Source: Vermamoeba vermiformis (taxonomy: Eukaryota; Tubulinea; Echinamoebida). Taken from it: a DNA stretch of 64,000 nucleotides. The stretch lies in assembly GCA_045837725.1 (NCBI GenBank), contig JBEWZL010000166.1:310001-374000 (forward strand), written 5' to 3'. Position 1 is the stretch's first letter. Each line of letters opens with the position of its first letter. Shown piece by piece: positions 11,390 to 24,239 of this stretch. Below the pieces are notes generated by a model that saw only the letters and a list, made by a program, of their open reading frames with translations, ran no database searches and was not told the DNA's origin. Position numbers and translations under genes: made by a program.

Positions 11390-14300
11390 TTATTTCGTTC
11401 GCTTAGGCAAGATGTGATACACATGAGGTAAACTAATATCGATTAACCCTGCATTAATAGACTTGTTCCAAGTAAGTGCAGCCTGACTAGTGATATCAGT
11501 CATCAACAGACTCGCGTCGAATGCCACATCCGGTTGAAACACTTTAACGACGGTGAACTTGAGGCCACACTTATCTAGGCATTGATAGTAATATAAGTAT
11601 TGGGGCAAGTATAATAATAATAATAAATACGCACCAGTGAATGGATTAACGTGGATCTGCAACTTGGTTTCAAACGAGTAAGATTGCGCTTGTTCGTCCC
11701 ATTCAAAATTAGATGGATCCATGAGGTACAGTGAAGTAGTGCCGTCAGGATAAGTAAGCTGCAAATAACAGTGTTAGACTAATTCGTAGCGACATCGCGT
11801 GTCAAGTGCCTTACTTTGACCATCAGATCCATTGGCCGTTGACCCTCAAATGTACCACGCAATGTCACAGCGTGAGGTATTGACGAGACAAATTCAGCGG
11901 GCTTGTCGGCATTGTCACCAGGCCATGTGATTTGAGCACGTGACTGCTTCAAGTCCGTGACGCGAGGTACTTCAAGACTCATCCAATGCGCTGTCAACGC
12001 CTGTCGCAACATTAACAAAAATCAATTGTAAGAGTAGGAGACATACTTTGTCGAGTGCTGCGAGTTGATTAGAGATAGCAGCATTAGGCTCTTGATTTTT
12101 GTTTTGTTCGTACTGCGCGACCAGTGGTTTGATGTGCTCGAGCAGTGGACTCGACGCACTTAACGATCTATAATAGGCAATAAGTTAATAGGCATATAGT
12201 TATATATAACACTATTTGATAGTACCCGAGTAGCACTGTCAGCCTATCCATTAGTTTCTTATATTCATTCACATCGGAGCTCGCCGATGACACGTAAAAC
12301 TTGATGTGCGCACTGACTCGCATCGCACAAACTCTTGTCGCGTGTCACGTGATCAGTGCCCGTGAAGCTGTGATTCAACAAATAGCTCTTGTGCAGTACT
12401 TGTTGCAAATGATTCAGTGAAAATCGACCGCGGTTTTGGGCCTAGAAGGATGTTTGTCAGATTACTAAATTAGGAAATAAGCACTTCTAACTTACCGTAA
12501 CAAAGGTTTTGATGCACGACAAATAATTGAACAAAAAGTCAGCTGTAGCTTTGCGAGTATCATCAACCGTGCCTATGCGTTGTAAATCTCTGCAAAATTA
12601 CTATATTTAGTAAGAGTCACAATGCTGGGCATGTATCATCAAAGTGAACTTACCGCTGTGCCAATTGAATGATTTTGATGGCCTCGGCGCACTGATTGTT
12701 GTCACTCATCACACGTGCTGTCGCTATTCTTTGCAGAATTTCACTGAAAAAGCCATCGACGTCAACATGCACCGCAGCTATTACCATATTAGGACATTGC
12801 AAGAAGAGTTGAATATTTTTGATGACTTACTTGCCGAGGCAACTTTTGCTGAATAAAAATCTCCGGACTTCCTGGCATAGAATTCTACATTTGGAATGAA
12901 CTGCGGATATTTGTTCTTTAAATAGAAATAATGTTGTTCCGCGTAGTGCGGCAGAAGTGACAAAATTGATGAATTTCCGACTGCCGCATTGAACACTGAT
13001 ATTACGATGCCGATATCTGGATAGTGATCACGTGTTAATTAATTACCAAATAAGGAAAGTACTTCGCGTGTCAAAAGTGTCACTTACAGAACTGGTCATC
13101 GACAATAGGTTCACGGGACTTGTAACGCATGTCAAGGCGTAATAAGTCTTCAACGATGAGTTCTAAATAAGGAAATAATTAGGCACTAATCATTGCAATA
13201 ATTCTATGCCGCTGAAATTACCAGCCAAATACGGATGATTCGCGCCAACTTTTTTCAAACAAAAATATGACTTTAAAAGATCTTGAGGGTACCTATAATA
13301 ATAATATGTTAATAAAATAGTCATAGAGATATATTTCAATTGCTAAGTGCTTACTTTTGAATATTTCCTAATATGGCTTCAATCGTCAAGTTCAAACAAT
13401 TAACGTTTGATAACCGAGTAGTTTGTAATAATGCTCGTAATGAGTCCCGTACGACATGCGAGTGGTCGCTGAATAGCGTTAATACGCTTGTAAGCTACAA
13501 ATATAAACGTCGTTAATTTTGTTGTCAAATCTGGATCTTGTAACGAAATTTAATTTTACCTGCTCATCGTTCAATTGAATATTTGTACCCATATTCTTGA
13601 CACTATTTAAAGAGTTGATGCGAATACTATCAATTTCATCGTTGAACATGTCGACTAAGAACTCTAATGAAGTACGAGCAAACTCATCTGACTTTTGCGC
13701 CAATTTTCTGATCGAATCTAAATTGATATTAGTATTAAATAACCTCAATATATATATGCTTACCAATGGCGGCATTTCTAACTTCGAGAAACTCGTCCTC
13801 AAGGCCTAACAACAATAAAGTTAATAATTGGTATTTGTAACGGATCTTGTATCGATTTCGTACCATGAACGAAGGCACCAGCAGAAGTTGCATCGGAGAT
13901 ATTGATATATTTAGATTTAACTACGTCAATGTCACCCTAAATAATTTTATTATTAGAGGTACGAACAGATCTGAAGTATAAAAAAAACCTACCTCAGTAT
14001 AGCCTTGTATTCTCTCTTCGTCAAAATAATAATTTTTGCTTCTAAATGGCTTGTCGCCGACAAATTCAAGAATTCTTTTGCTGAGTGTTTGTAGCAACAT
14101 TTGCGAATTCATTTCTTTCATATCTCCGAGCAAATTAACCGCCTAATAATATAAAATGCGATTATTAGATGAAAATATATAATATTTTGCAATATAGTCG
14201 CGGATAAAGATTTTTGTTGACGAGATCCTGATCCTGAAAGATCAGACTTACGCGTTGCCTAACTTGCAATGAGAAATCATTGACCATGTTACAAATCTTC

Positions 14301-15748
14301 TGAAATGCATCATCTCCTAGCTGCACATCAACGAGCTGTCCATTTTCACCTTCTTTTTTGACCGTGTAATGGTTGTACTTGCTGCTGATAAAACTGAAAA
14401 AAATAATGTTAGATCTGCTGCAAATATATTATCGAATACTATTACTTTAATAGGTTCATCGCTGCCAATCGAACTTCTTCGACGTCATCTTGCAAAGCGA
14501 TTGCTGCTCGCGAATAAATGGTCAACCGATCAACGCGCACCATGCCATTAAGCGTTAATTTTGAAATATTCTACAAGGCTTTCTATTGCCGTCTATAAGA
14601 AAAATATTATTAGACCGGCGGCTATTACAATTAATATGACTTACTGTTCGGACTCGGTAATCACTATCTGACATTTTGACAGTCAAAGTGACCTCCAATA
14701 ATTTTTCCAATTTCGGAAATATTAACTTTTGTTCCGTTGTATTATTCGTGCTATAATGCTGTTCGAATAACTTAACGAGTAATATTATGCTTTTTTCTCT
14801 TATCAACGGATCATCGCTGCTCAATAAGCGAAAACTTGTGCTGAATAGATCTACTAATAAATTGGGCTCGATAATTGTGCTCTACGATTTAAAATTAGAG
14901 AAATTAATATGTTGGCATATATATATACCTTTACAATATTGATTAATGCTTGCGCAACAGTCGGTCTAATTTTGCCATTTTGTTCTTCTTTCAACTAAAT
15001 AATCAAGCGTGTTAATAATTACCTTGTTTTGTGATAAAAACAATACCTGTGTAATTAAATCTACTAATACATCTGTACGATGATTTTCGATCGCAGTTGC
15101 AAACGTCGTCAAAGCTCGAATGATAATCGCCTGAAATATTTTGTTAGAAAGTCAGATCCAACTTCACTCGTGGGTCGCAGTACCTTATTGTGGTGGTTAT
15201 CTTCTTTAATAAGTTGTTTTCGAAGTGAAATAATCAATTCTTCGTTCTCCTGATTATTATTGAAAGGAATAATGCCAACAATATTTACAAGGGCCTAAAA
15301 TCGTTTACATTAAAATCAGCGGTCGGATTTTGGCCTGCTAACACGTACCTTTGTTCTTATTTTACTATCTGAAGATAATATATGATCCTTGGTTGATTTA
15401 TACTGGAGACACAGCAATTAGAAAATATGAATTAATTTTTCATTAATTATAATACCGTCACAGAGGGCTCAAAATGTGCTACTTTGAATCTTTTGTTGGG
15501 TTCAAATTGTTCAATATTTCTCTGTAATTTCTACAGGTTAATACTTGTCAAACATAACAGACACTTAAAAATACCTGTGGATCTGAGGCTCGTGTTTCAA
15601 CCACGATCGAACTAAAGCAATATTATTAATATTCATCATAAGGAACAATGCTAAAGATTGAAATAGGCTCTTGTATTGCGGATCTTGTTAGATGTGTTTT
15701 GCAAACATACCCTTGTCCAACTACGGATCCATCCCAACTACGCTTCAT
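11390..15748 (-). CDS. INTS4: Integrator complex subunit 4
   Basis: A gene of roughly twenty short exons; the start ATG is at 15746-15748 (MKRSWDGSVVG) and the stop at 11390-11392. Order and content follow metazoan INTS4: N-terminal HEAT repeats, the signature LVDMFNDEIDSIRINSL (human FLVDMFNDEIEEVRL), a segment ending VFNAAV, DLQRIG, and the C-terminal beta domain MDLMVKLTYPDGTTSLY. It ends HVYHILPKRTK (human VYIMPKPARR). INTS4 is the scaffold that, with INTS9/INTS11, forms the cleavage module that processes snRNA and attenuates promoter-proximal transcription. The exon 12226-12441 shows a one-base frame offset between about 12310 and 12360, probably a sequence error. The 5' end lies 213 bp from that of oligopeptidase B, so a shared promoter is likely. 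Confidence 0.88.
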
Positions 15749-15961
15749 TGCTATTTGTTCACCAAAAGGCGCGAGTGCACTGTTTTAGAAGTTAAGGAAA
15801 TTTAGTTGAGAATTTGACGGTCAAATTTCAAACATTTAAGGCCAAAATTTTCAGCCAAATAATTTCATACTAAATTTTGCAAGCCAAAGGGAAGCCACAC
15901 AGGAAAGAAGGCTAGAAACTCTGGAGAATTACAACTAGATATTTATATTTATGCCGTAACG

Positions 15962-18900
15962 ATGTCGCGAGTCTTATGTAACCAAGGTACTGTTTTTCCC
16001 GCAGACTTTTTGCTACTTTTTCTGATCGAACAGCGAATTCGGTTTATCATCTTTGTATTGCTCCTAATTGACCCCATTGGAGCCTATTGGCACCAAAATT
16101 GCCCTCAATACCCCCCTGATACCCCATATAACGCTCGGCAATGGAATCGACGGCCAAAGAAACTCGATTTGGGTTGATTTAGTCACGCGAATCCGATCGC
16201 AGAGCAAACGGGCCATTTGCCCAATATGCGTGAACGAACCCGGACTAATGGGTCTACAATTGGGCTAATTGGCCGAGATCGTACGAAATACGGCTCTGAT
16301 TTCCCTTCCGGTTCTCATCAATCGATCAAGTCGGGATCCAGCTTTGTTTCGATTCTAGAGCGTTCTGAGGTCGTACCAATAGCACTACAGAGTCATTCGA
16401 CTAGTCTTTTGAGCAATTCAGACTTGTTAGCACGCTTTTTTCGGAGCGTTTGCTGCGACGTTCTGAACTGCCAGATGCTACCTTGGAAGGGTCCGGGGGG
16501 CAGGGCATGGGGTTGCGCAATATGGGGATTATATACCTTAAATTTTCTTATTGATATTAGATTTCCTCCCTAGCGGGAGGCTTTTCATATTTATTTTTGT
16601 TTTACCTTCAGGATCGGACCTTTACCTTCATAAAAAGATTTTCTTTGTAATTCTAACCACCCTTATTTAGATTATAATTATCAACGCATTGAGCCTCCTC
16701 AACCAAGAAAATCCTCCGAGCAAATTCAACTTGACCACGGAGCCTACATCTCGGATGACTTTCATTACTTGAGAGATGAGACAAGAGAAGACCCTGAAGT
16801 TCTCAACTACTTGCAGCAAGAAAACCAATACTTCGAGGAGGTGTTCAGAAACTCCTGCTTGAGCCGTATTCAGGTACATCTAGTTTAAAAACAACTAAAG
16901 AAATTTCGTGTGTTAACTTTTTGATTCACTAGGACCAGCTGTTCGAGGAGATGCTCCAACGCGAGCAAATCAATAGTGAGACTCACTGCCCTTGGAAGAT
17001 ATCCTTTTCAGACCAGATCCAATTTTTTTGACTTTTAAGGAAACTGAGCCGTTTAAATAATTCTCGCAGTTTTAATTATTTCCCTTAACCGCTTCTTGCA
17101 CGTAGGAGAATACTACTATTATAAGAAAACTGTTGATGGTGACGACGATCAACCCTATTACTTCCGCCGAAAAGGTTAGTCTGATCTGGATCCACTTTCC
17201 AATTTTGAGGCTGATACTAATCCTATATAAATTTTAATAGGCGAGGATGGTCCTGAAGAGTTGCTTTTGGACCCCAATCAAGTTGGCGGCGATGTTCATT
17301 TCTTTGAGATCAGCCCCAATCATCGGTACATTGCGTACGGCTACGAGTACTGCGGTGACGAGAGGTACACTCTGACTATTCTGGACACCGAGACAAACAA
17401 GATCCTTGAAGAAGAGACTGTTGATAACTTAGGTAAGTCCGTTTTGGGTGGTGAATCTGGTGGATCGCGCTAACTTTGAAATATTTAGGAAGCGTCGAAG
17501 ATCCGTGGAATATTCTGCGGTGGTCTGCCAACTCGGATTATATCTTATATCTGAGGTTAGATAAGACCGGACGCGCGAAGAAATTGTGGCGCCATAAGAT
17601 CGGAACCGATCCGAACGTTTATGACGAGCTAATGTTCACTGAAGCCGATGAATCGTTCTCGCTGGCTCTTCATACCACTACGGATGAGAGGTACTTCATT
17701 TTAGAAGCTACTTCGGGCATTTCAAACCAACTTTTGTATTTGCCTACATCCAACCCGACTGGAGACTTGAAGAAACTTGTTCCGCACAAGAAGAATGTAA
17801 TGTCTTGGGTAGAGCACCACGGAGATTACTTCTACAGTAAGTTAAAATACTACCAAGCTTCGTGTAACAGCTTTTAACTTTTGGATGTAGTTGGTACGAG
17901 CGAGAACGCACCGAATTTTGCCATCTATCAAGTCAAAGTCGATGAAGTCGAGCAACGAGATAAATGGAGATCAGTTTTGCCGCATAACGATGAAGTTATG
18001 TTGATCAATATGGATGCGTTTGCCAATTACTTTGTGGTACGTTACACTCCAGAAACATACTAACTTCAATATATATTACGTATATATCATGTTCATACAG
18101 TACTAACTATGGCACAGATCTATGAACAAACTCACTGTCAAAAGAGAATCCGAGTGGTGCCTCTGGACAAATTCAACTCCGAAGCTGAAGTCGACTTTAC
18201 GAAGAATTCTTACTACATTAACTTCCCTGAAGTCGTATACTCGTTGATTCCTGGCAATGCAGACGTAAGCAGCCCACATCCAAAATTTCATCTTAGATGA
18301 AATTCAAGTTCGAGTTCTAATACTTTATTTGTTATAGGATAATCGAGGCTCGCTTATCTCTCGTTTAAAGTCTCATTTGGCCTTTGAATCATCGTCTTTG
18401 ACCGTCACTTACAGCAGTCTCGTTACTCCTCGTCAGATCATCGAGATTGACTTGGATACACGTGACCGCACTGTCTTGTGGGAACAAACAGTGCCTAATT
18501 ATAACCCTGACGAATATGCCTCTGCTCGTCTTTGGGCCCCTGCCAAGGACAGCAAACGAGTGCCGATCTCGATCGTGTACCGTAAAGACATGAAATTGCC
18601 TGGCAAGCCTAACCCAATGTTACTGTAAGTCATAATCATACTAACTAGTATAAGTGAAGCCATATTAACGATATACTACCTTTGTAGGGTTGGATACGGC
18701 GCTTACGGTCAGATTCGTGAATGCAAGTTTGGCATTGAAGAACTAAGCTTATTAGACCGCGGCTTCATCTTCGCCATTGCACACGTTAGAGGGGGCACTG
18801 AGATGGTAAGATATATAAGCTCAACTGTAATACTCTCGATACTCACATCCGGATTTAGGGCACGAAATGGTACGAGGAAGGCAAGTTGTTGAACAAGCCC

Positions 18901-20036
18901 AATACGATCAACGACTTTATTGCCTGTGCCGAGTACGTCATCAACATCCTCAAGATCACCACGCCTGAACAGCTCGTTATTTACGGTCGTAGTGCTGGCG
19001 GACTGTTAGTTTCAGCCGCAACGAATGCGCGACCAGATCTGTTCAAGGTATGTTGCAATTGTGTTGGATAGATTAATATTAATTCTCCTTGGGCAGGCTG
19101 TTATTGCTGAAGTTCCATTCGTCGATGTTATTCGAAGCATGTCCGATCCGTCCATTCCTTGGATAAGTAAGTCTTAATTACCTTATATAGACATAGTTTC
19201 ATGAAAATTATCAAGCAAATTAGTCGGGGTTTAAATTAAGTACGAAAGATGCTTTGAGAGGCCAAGTAAGGGTCAAAATTTCTCATTTTTTTGGATGCGT
19301 TTCTGAACTACGGCTAGTTTTCCTTTTTTGGTTATTTATTTAACTGCTAACTTGGCTGTTCTTCGCTGGTTCTTTTTTTTTAACAAGCATTACCATAATT
19401 GGTCGTTATGATTTATTTCGGTAGCGATTTCGCGGCACTATTTGTACGCACTTACCTTACCGAACGAATAAAACTAACGAAACCAAATAACGCAACGTTC
19501 AAGATCCGCTCCAAAGAGGCTATTTCATTTTATTTCCTATTTTAGTATTTACTCTAAAACAAGTTATTTTTTTCTAAACCTTTCCCAAAATTTCCTCCAG
19601 AATTCTAGAACTAACATTTTATCTCGCAGCATTTGATTTTGCCGAATGGGGTGACGCCAATAACCCACGCTATTATAACGTGATGAAATCGTATTGTCCG
19701 ATCACTAATCTGACGCACCAACAGTACCCGCACATGTTTGTCACTGCGGGACTTAATGACCCGCGTGTCTCGTACTGGGAGCCCGCCAAGTACGTCGCAA
19801 AACTCCGCACGATCAAGCGCGATCTCAAAGAGGACGCATTGGCTTCACCTCGTGGAGCAGTTCCCAGAGTCGAAAATGACACGTGTCAACCGGAGGTCTC
19901 GGCTACTGATTCGTTGTTGTTGTTTAAGACTAAAATGGAAGGTGGCCATTTCAGCAGTGGTGGTGTGAAAGGTCGCTTGGAAGAAGTGTCGCAGAAATGG
20001 GCTTTTTTGCTCGCAGCTGTTGACGACGCGATTTAA
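15962..20036 (+). CDS. ptrB: Oligopeptidase B (prolyl oligopeptidase family S9A)
   Basis: Serine peptidase cleaving small peptides after basic residues, in the cytosol or an organelle. Readable exons run from 16671 (YNYQRIEPPQP) with the family order: N-terminal LRDETREDPEVLNYLQQEN, beta-propeller (DNLGSVEDPWNILRW), then the alpha/beta-hydrolase domain with VGYGAYG, HVRGGTEMG and the nucleophile motif GRSAGG. GLNDPRVSYWEPAK supplies the Asp and EGGHFS the His, so the triad is intact. The first exon is less sure: ATGTCGCGAG at 15962-15986 joins in phase 1 to 16671 but needs a 684-nt intron. The intron 16999-17101 is U12-type AT-AC. The 19169-19629 intron is unusually long (about 460 nt). An insert of about 25 residues lies between KLRTIKRD and SLLLFKTKM, compared with bacterial PtrB. 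Confidence 0.92.
15987..16670 (+). other. Long first intron or leader region of oligopeptidase B
   Basis: If exon 1 at 15962 is right, this is a 684-nt intron (gtactg..tttag). It contains a strong hairpin at 16565-16580 (CCTCCC-TAGC-GGGAGG followed by CTTTTC) and an open frame at 16217-16573 without recognisable protein features. No other gene is evident. Confidence 0.35.
16999..17101 (+). other. U12-type AT-AC intron in oligopeptidase B
   Basis: The intron begins ATATCCTTTT, the exact minor-spliceosome 5' consensus. It has a CCCTTAAC branch element at about 17082-17089, roughly 13 nt from the end, and finishes in AC. Splicing at AT..AC keeps phase 0 and gives PWK-VGEYYYYKK, which aligns with the oligopeptidase B family (PYIKNGYRY). 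The nearby AG (gtag) would put the next exon out of frame. Confidence 0.88.
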
Positions 20037-20533
20037 GCAGATCTGGCGCTATACCTAGCTTCTGCATTCAATTGAGTATCGCACACGCAGATTAAGTTCG
20101 ACGGTGTCTCATTGAATTGCCATATTTGGAATGGTCTTAGTATTCACTAACTATTCTACTTGGTAGCAAAGTCGCGGCGACCAGATCCAACAAACAAAAC
20201 CAAAAAACAAATTTTATTTATTTGTGAATGTTTGTAAATACCTTGTAAATAAATCTCGACAATTGTACAGAACTCTCTTGTAAGATACAACGGTTGTCTT
20301 AACGTAAGTCTTTCTAACCTCAGTTAACGAAGTTCAATATCGAGCTTGCCGACGTGCCTCTGGTTGGTTGAACGGTAATGCGCGAAATTGCTTTGCGTAC
20401 GGTATTGACCAGTTGGAACAGAGGCATGAGTATCTGCAATGAGTGAGCCACTCGAAGGGGCATTAAACTTAGAAGATTTCTGGAAGTCCAGAGTGAGAGA
20501 AAAGTAGACTTCGAAATGATTAAGCACACTTAT
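20037..20533. other. Convergent 3' flanks
   Basis: Region between the stop codons of oligopeptidase B and the PPR gene, which point at each other. It has AT-rich 3' UTR sequence with AAATAAA near 20247 and short overlapping minus-strand open frames at 20320-20529 of no recognisable type. Confidence 0.4.
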
Positions 20534-23183
20534 TTATTTCTTCGATGTTGCGTTAGACTCGGCAATTAGCTTTTCAAACTCTTTGGTTTCTTTGACGCCA
20601 AATTTGTACATTTCATTGCGCAGTTGTTGAACTTGTTCTGCATTACCATATTTGGCAAACACTTTCATAGCCAAGTAAAATGATCGACTGTTCGGCCTCA
20701 GATCTTGTTCGAGAATACTTTTCAAGCAGATCTGAACTTTTTCTTCGGGGTTGGGCAAGTGCGATGCCAATTCTAGCAACAAATTCTTTGTTTCCAAATT
20801 AGGAACGGACCACGTGTTCTTGCCGATCTCCTTCGAGAACTGCTCGGCCTTGGCGTACTCTCCATGGTCTATAAACAGCCGCAACATGACATTGTAACAG
20901 TTGATGTCTGGACCAATCTCGTCACTCGTTCTCAGCCAGTCAAACAAAGTCAACGCTGCTGCAAGATTGCGCGAGGTCTCTAACGCTGATTTGCGGGCCA
21001 AAAGTTGAATTTCCCGCGATACATTGAGTTTTTGCGCTAGTGATTGCAATTGTTCTAGGGTGCCATTTTGAGCGTGTGTTCGCAGCAACAATGACCAAAT
21101 TAGGACATTAGGCCTGATGCCTGACTCGAAGCCGTCCTCTGCTACTTTGATCACGTGGTCGTATTGCCCGATTTGGAAGTGCATGCGCATGAGACTGTAC
21201 ACGCCGTGCTGACCCAGTTTGAAGTCGTGTGACTTCATCTCGTCCACGACATTGAGCACGTGGGCCACTTCACCATTGTTCACGTGCAAGTCAATAAGTG
21301 TCTCGTAAAGTCCTGCGTCAGGGACAATATTCCTGTTCAACAGCTCGCGGTGCAATCTGTCGACACTGGCGAGGTCCTGCATTTGACACGTGTCAAAGGG
21401 ATATTTATACGACAATGGTGATAGTACTTACGTTGAACTGATAAGTGTACATTCTAATTAGGGCCATAAAATCACTCAATTGTGGCGTCATGTCCGTTGA
21501 TTCTAAAATCGTGTTCAGCATCGCTTCGGCCTCACTCGCACGACCATTAGCTGCACATAATAAGGACATAATTAGTATATATATATACTACTACTCGAGC
21601 TGTAATATCTTACTTGCGTATATCTTCAGGAGATATTTATAAATCGAGTAATTATGGTGCAGATCCAGCCTCTTCAACTCATCGAAAACACTGATAGCAG
21701 CCTCCAAATTATTCCGCTGATAGAAAGACAAAAATAGACTATACACAGTGTAGCTGTCTGGCGTGAGATTGAAATACTGCTTCATTATCTGAAAGATTTC
21801 TATTATTGCTGCATGATCCGCTTGATGTAGTGCCAAACGAAGCAGTTCTCGTAATGACGACTCTGGTACTGTAGCTAAAATAGTTATATTTTCTTTAGTA
21901 ATAGTACTTATAATAAACTCGATGATCTCGGGTGGATCTGGTGAGTTCAAAATTTTTCGTTTGGACTTACAAACAGTGGCAGCAATATCTCGCAACAATT
22001 TGAGTCCTCCTTTCAAATCACTGTTCTTAATATAATACAACATGACTTGTGACGCGAGAATGATGTCGTTTTTAATCTTAGTGCCGTCAATTGATTTGAC
22101 AATCTGCGTTGCTTCGTCCATATGGTTCTAATCAATAATTCATTAATAATTAATATATATATATAATTTTATGCTATAATAATTGTTTTAGAGATAATTA
22201 TGGTTCACAATAGAAAAATTAAGCAGCAATGCACGCGTCGAGGGCATGTTTGACACGTCTTTAAATAGCTATGTATGATATATATACTGATTGTATATTA
22301 ATATATTGTTAATACTTGCCAGGTGCACGAACACAGGCAATATAGCGGCGTGAATATATCCATCTGGCTCGATGCCACGCCGTACCAAGTCGTGGTACAA
22401 CTCGATGGCTGCTTCATAGTCTAATTGCTTCTTACGCTCTCTAATCCGCTTAAGATAATCGACCTACGATGACATTATATCAATACAAGTGTCGGCTAAG
22501 AGAACCTTTTCGATGGTGCCATTACAGATCGGATCCAATAAAAAATGAAAAATTTTTCTTAATGAATTTGAATTTGAAATTAAATTTAGAAATGGTACCT
22601 TAATAGACATAGGACTATTTGATTGCTGATTTTGTGGGTTTACAGTGAAGCTGTTGTTGACGTAATTAGATCCCGGTGAATTGCTTGGCTTTTTTTGAAA
22701 CAATTTCAACGTGTTTGAGCTCTTATTAATACGAGTCTTTTTATAGGCCTCTTTAGGCTCCTGAGGAGCTGAATTTATTGCGAATTCATCGAGTGGAATG
22801 TCTTCAGGTGGCTCGGTAGAGTATTTCCTGATCGAGGCTGCAAATAAATTTTTCTTTGCTTTCAAGCCTTTTGATCGTTCAAATATCTACAAAAAAATCC
22901 ATACAATTAATTTTGTAATTTTTGAAATTATTAGGAGATATTCAGGCCAGGTGATATTTTTAATGAAATGAAAAAATCATATTCTGAGCATTGATTAGCG
23001 CATGCGGTGATCAAATGATTTAGAATTATATCAAAATTATTATTGAGAAAGTGGATGTATCTCAATTTCGATTAATGAAAGATCGGATCCTGGACCAAGA
23101 AACCGACTCCAATATCCATGGTAACTGTTTTATTTACTCACCTTGGCCAATGTTCTCGAATAACAAACAGCTTGATTCGCCAT
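20534..23183 (-). CDS. Mitochondrial pentatricopeptide repeat (PPR) protein
   Basis: About six exons, starting at the ATG at 23181-23183 (MANQAVCYSRTLAK). The N-terminus is basic and hydroxylated and contains RKYSTEPPED, typical of a mitochondrial presequence cleaved near KYS-TE. Several 35-residue helical pairs follow, for example YETLIDLHVNNGEVAHVLN, VYSLMRMHFQIGQYDHVIK and NCYNVMLRLFIDHGEYAKA, which match PPR motifs. PPR proteins bind organellar RNA and act in its processing, stability or translation. The last coding exon is 20534-21379; an intron at about 21380-21429 carries a perfect TGACACGTGTCA near its 3' splice site. Exons around 22460-22620 are only approximately placed. The target RNA cannot be predicted from what I can read. 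Confidence 0.82.
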
Positions 23184-24239
23184 GGATCTTCTTTGTGTTT
23201 TTGGATCGAAATTTTAAATAAACACGCTTTTGGAGTGAATTAACTTCTTTTACCTATCCAACGTCCTGACATAAAATAATCCTTGTGTGCGCTTAACCAA
23301 GCCCGAGTTGGTTGGCATTGTATTTTGGAGACAAATTGCGCGGCCGAGATCGATCATCTCATCAATCGTTAGCGGACGAACGGTTTCAGTTTCTAATCAT
23401 TACCTGTGCAGAATACTGCAACATTGCACGATATAAACCATCAGAGGTTGAGCGCGGTGACGATCCCGATCTTTAATCTGCTTGGTTTTTACTTTTCGCC
23501 GCAGGGATTAATCGTTCAGTGAACCAAGTTTCGAAAGGACAGTAATGGTGAATGTCATGTGCATTTCATCGAAGATTAATTTCGCCGGCAATCGCAAACT
23601 TTACTTCATTACTTAATTTACGCGCGACTTTTTTTCCCTTTTTTGGACAATTCGTTACGTTAGCAAATACTTACGTACAGGATTGGATCCATGATCGAAA
23701 AAAGGAAGTATAATGACCCGCTGATTATAGAGTAAAAGTACGGTTCCTCCATCTTCTGTTTTATCGTCAAAAAAACCGATTTAGTCGATCCGATACCGTT
23801 TCGGTAACGGACATTTAGAAAACCAAATTGAACATGTTCTAGCTGTCAAAATGATGCTTTACAAAAATTGACGTGCGTATTATTCCTTGTGGAACAAGTT
23901 TGAATTTTGACGGATCTGATAGATCGAAATAATCGAAAAGATTGATTCAAAGTTGATTCGATGACTAGCGATACTTGTATTTGAGCAAACCCTAAGCGTG
24001 ACTTTAGTGAAAGGTTAAATTTGACTCTCGAAAACGAATTTTGAATTGAGTATCAAAAATTAAATTTAATGTTTTATAAGTTTTGTGAATCTGTACAGGG
24101 TCATGGCTCAGACGACGCCATGTTAAATAATTTTACAGGTTAGCCTACTATTACATTTTCTTCGGGACGTGTCGCTATTTTTGAAAGTGGAATAAGTCTG
24201 ATCTTGAATTGGAATTGTTGCGCTCTTGAATGTGACAGT
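23184..24239. other. Intergenic region of about 1 kb
   Basis: Upstream region of the PPR gene and 3' flank of the RGS gene. I found no convincing open frame, tRNA or repeat. It is AT-rich with scattered GATC-containing words. Confidence 0.4.

Noticed and set aside
16217-16573. 118-codon plus-strand open frame
   Set aside because: No domain, composition like non-coding sequence, and it lies in a probable intron or leader of oligopeptidase B.
16565-16580. Hairpin followed by T-rich sequence, like a bacterial terminator
   Set aside because: The window is eukaryotic with introns throughout, so a rho-independent terminator is not expected; kept only as a structural note.
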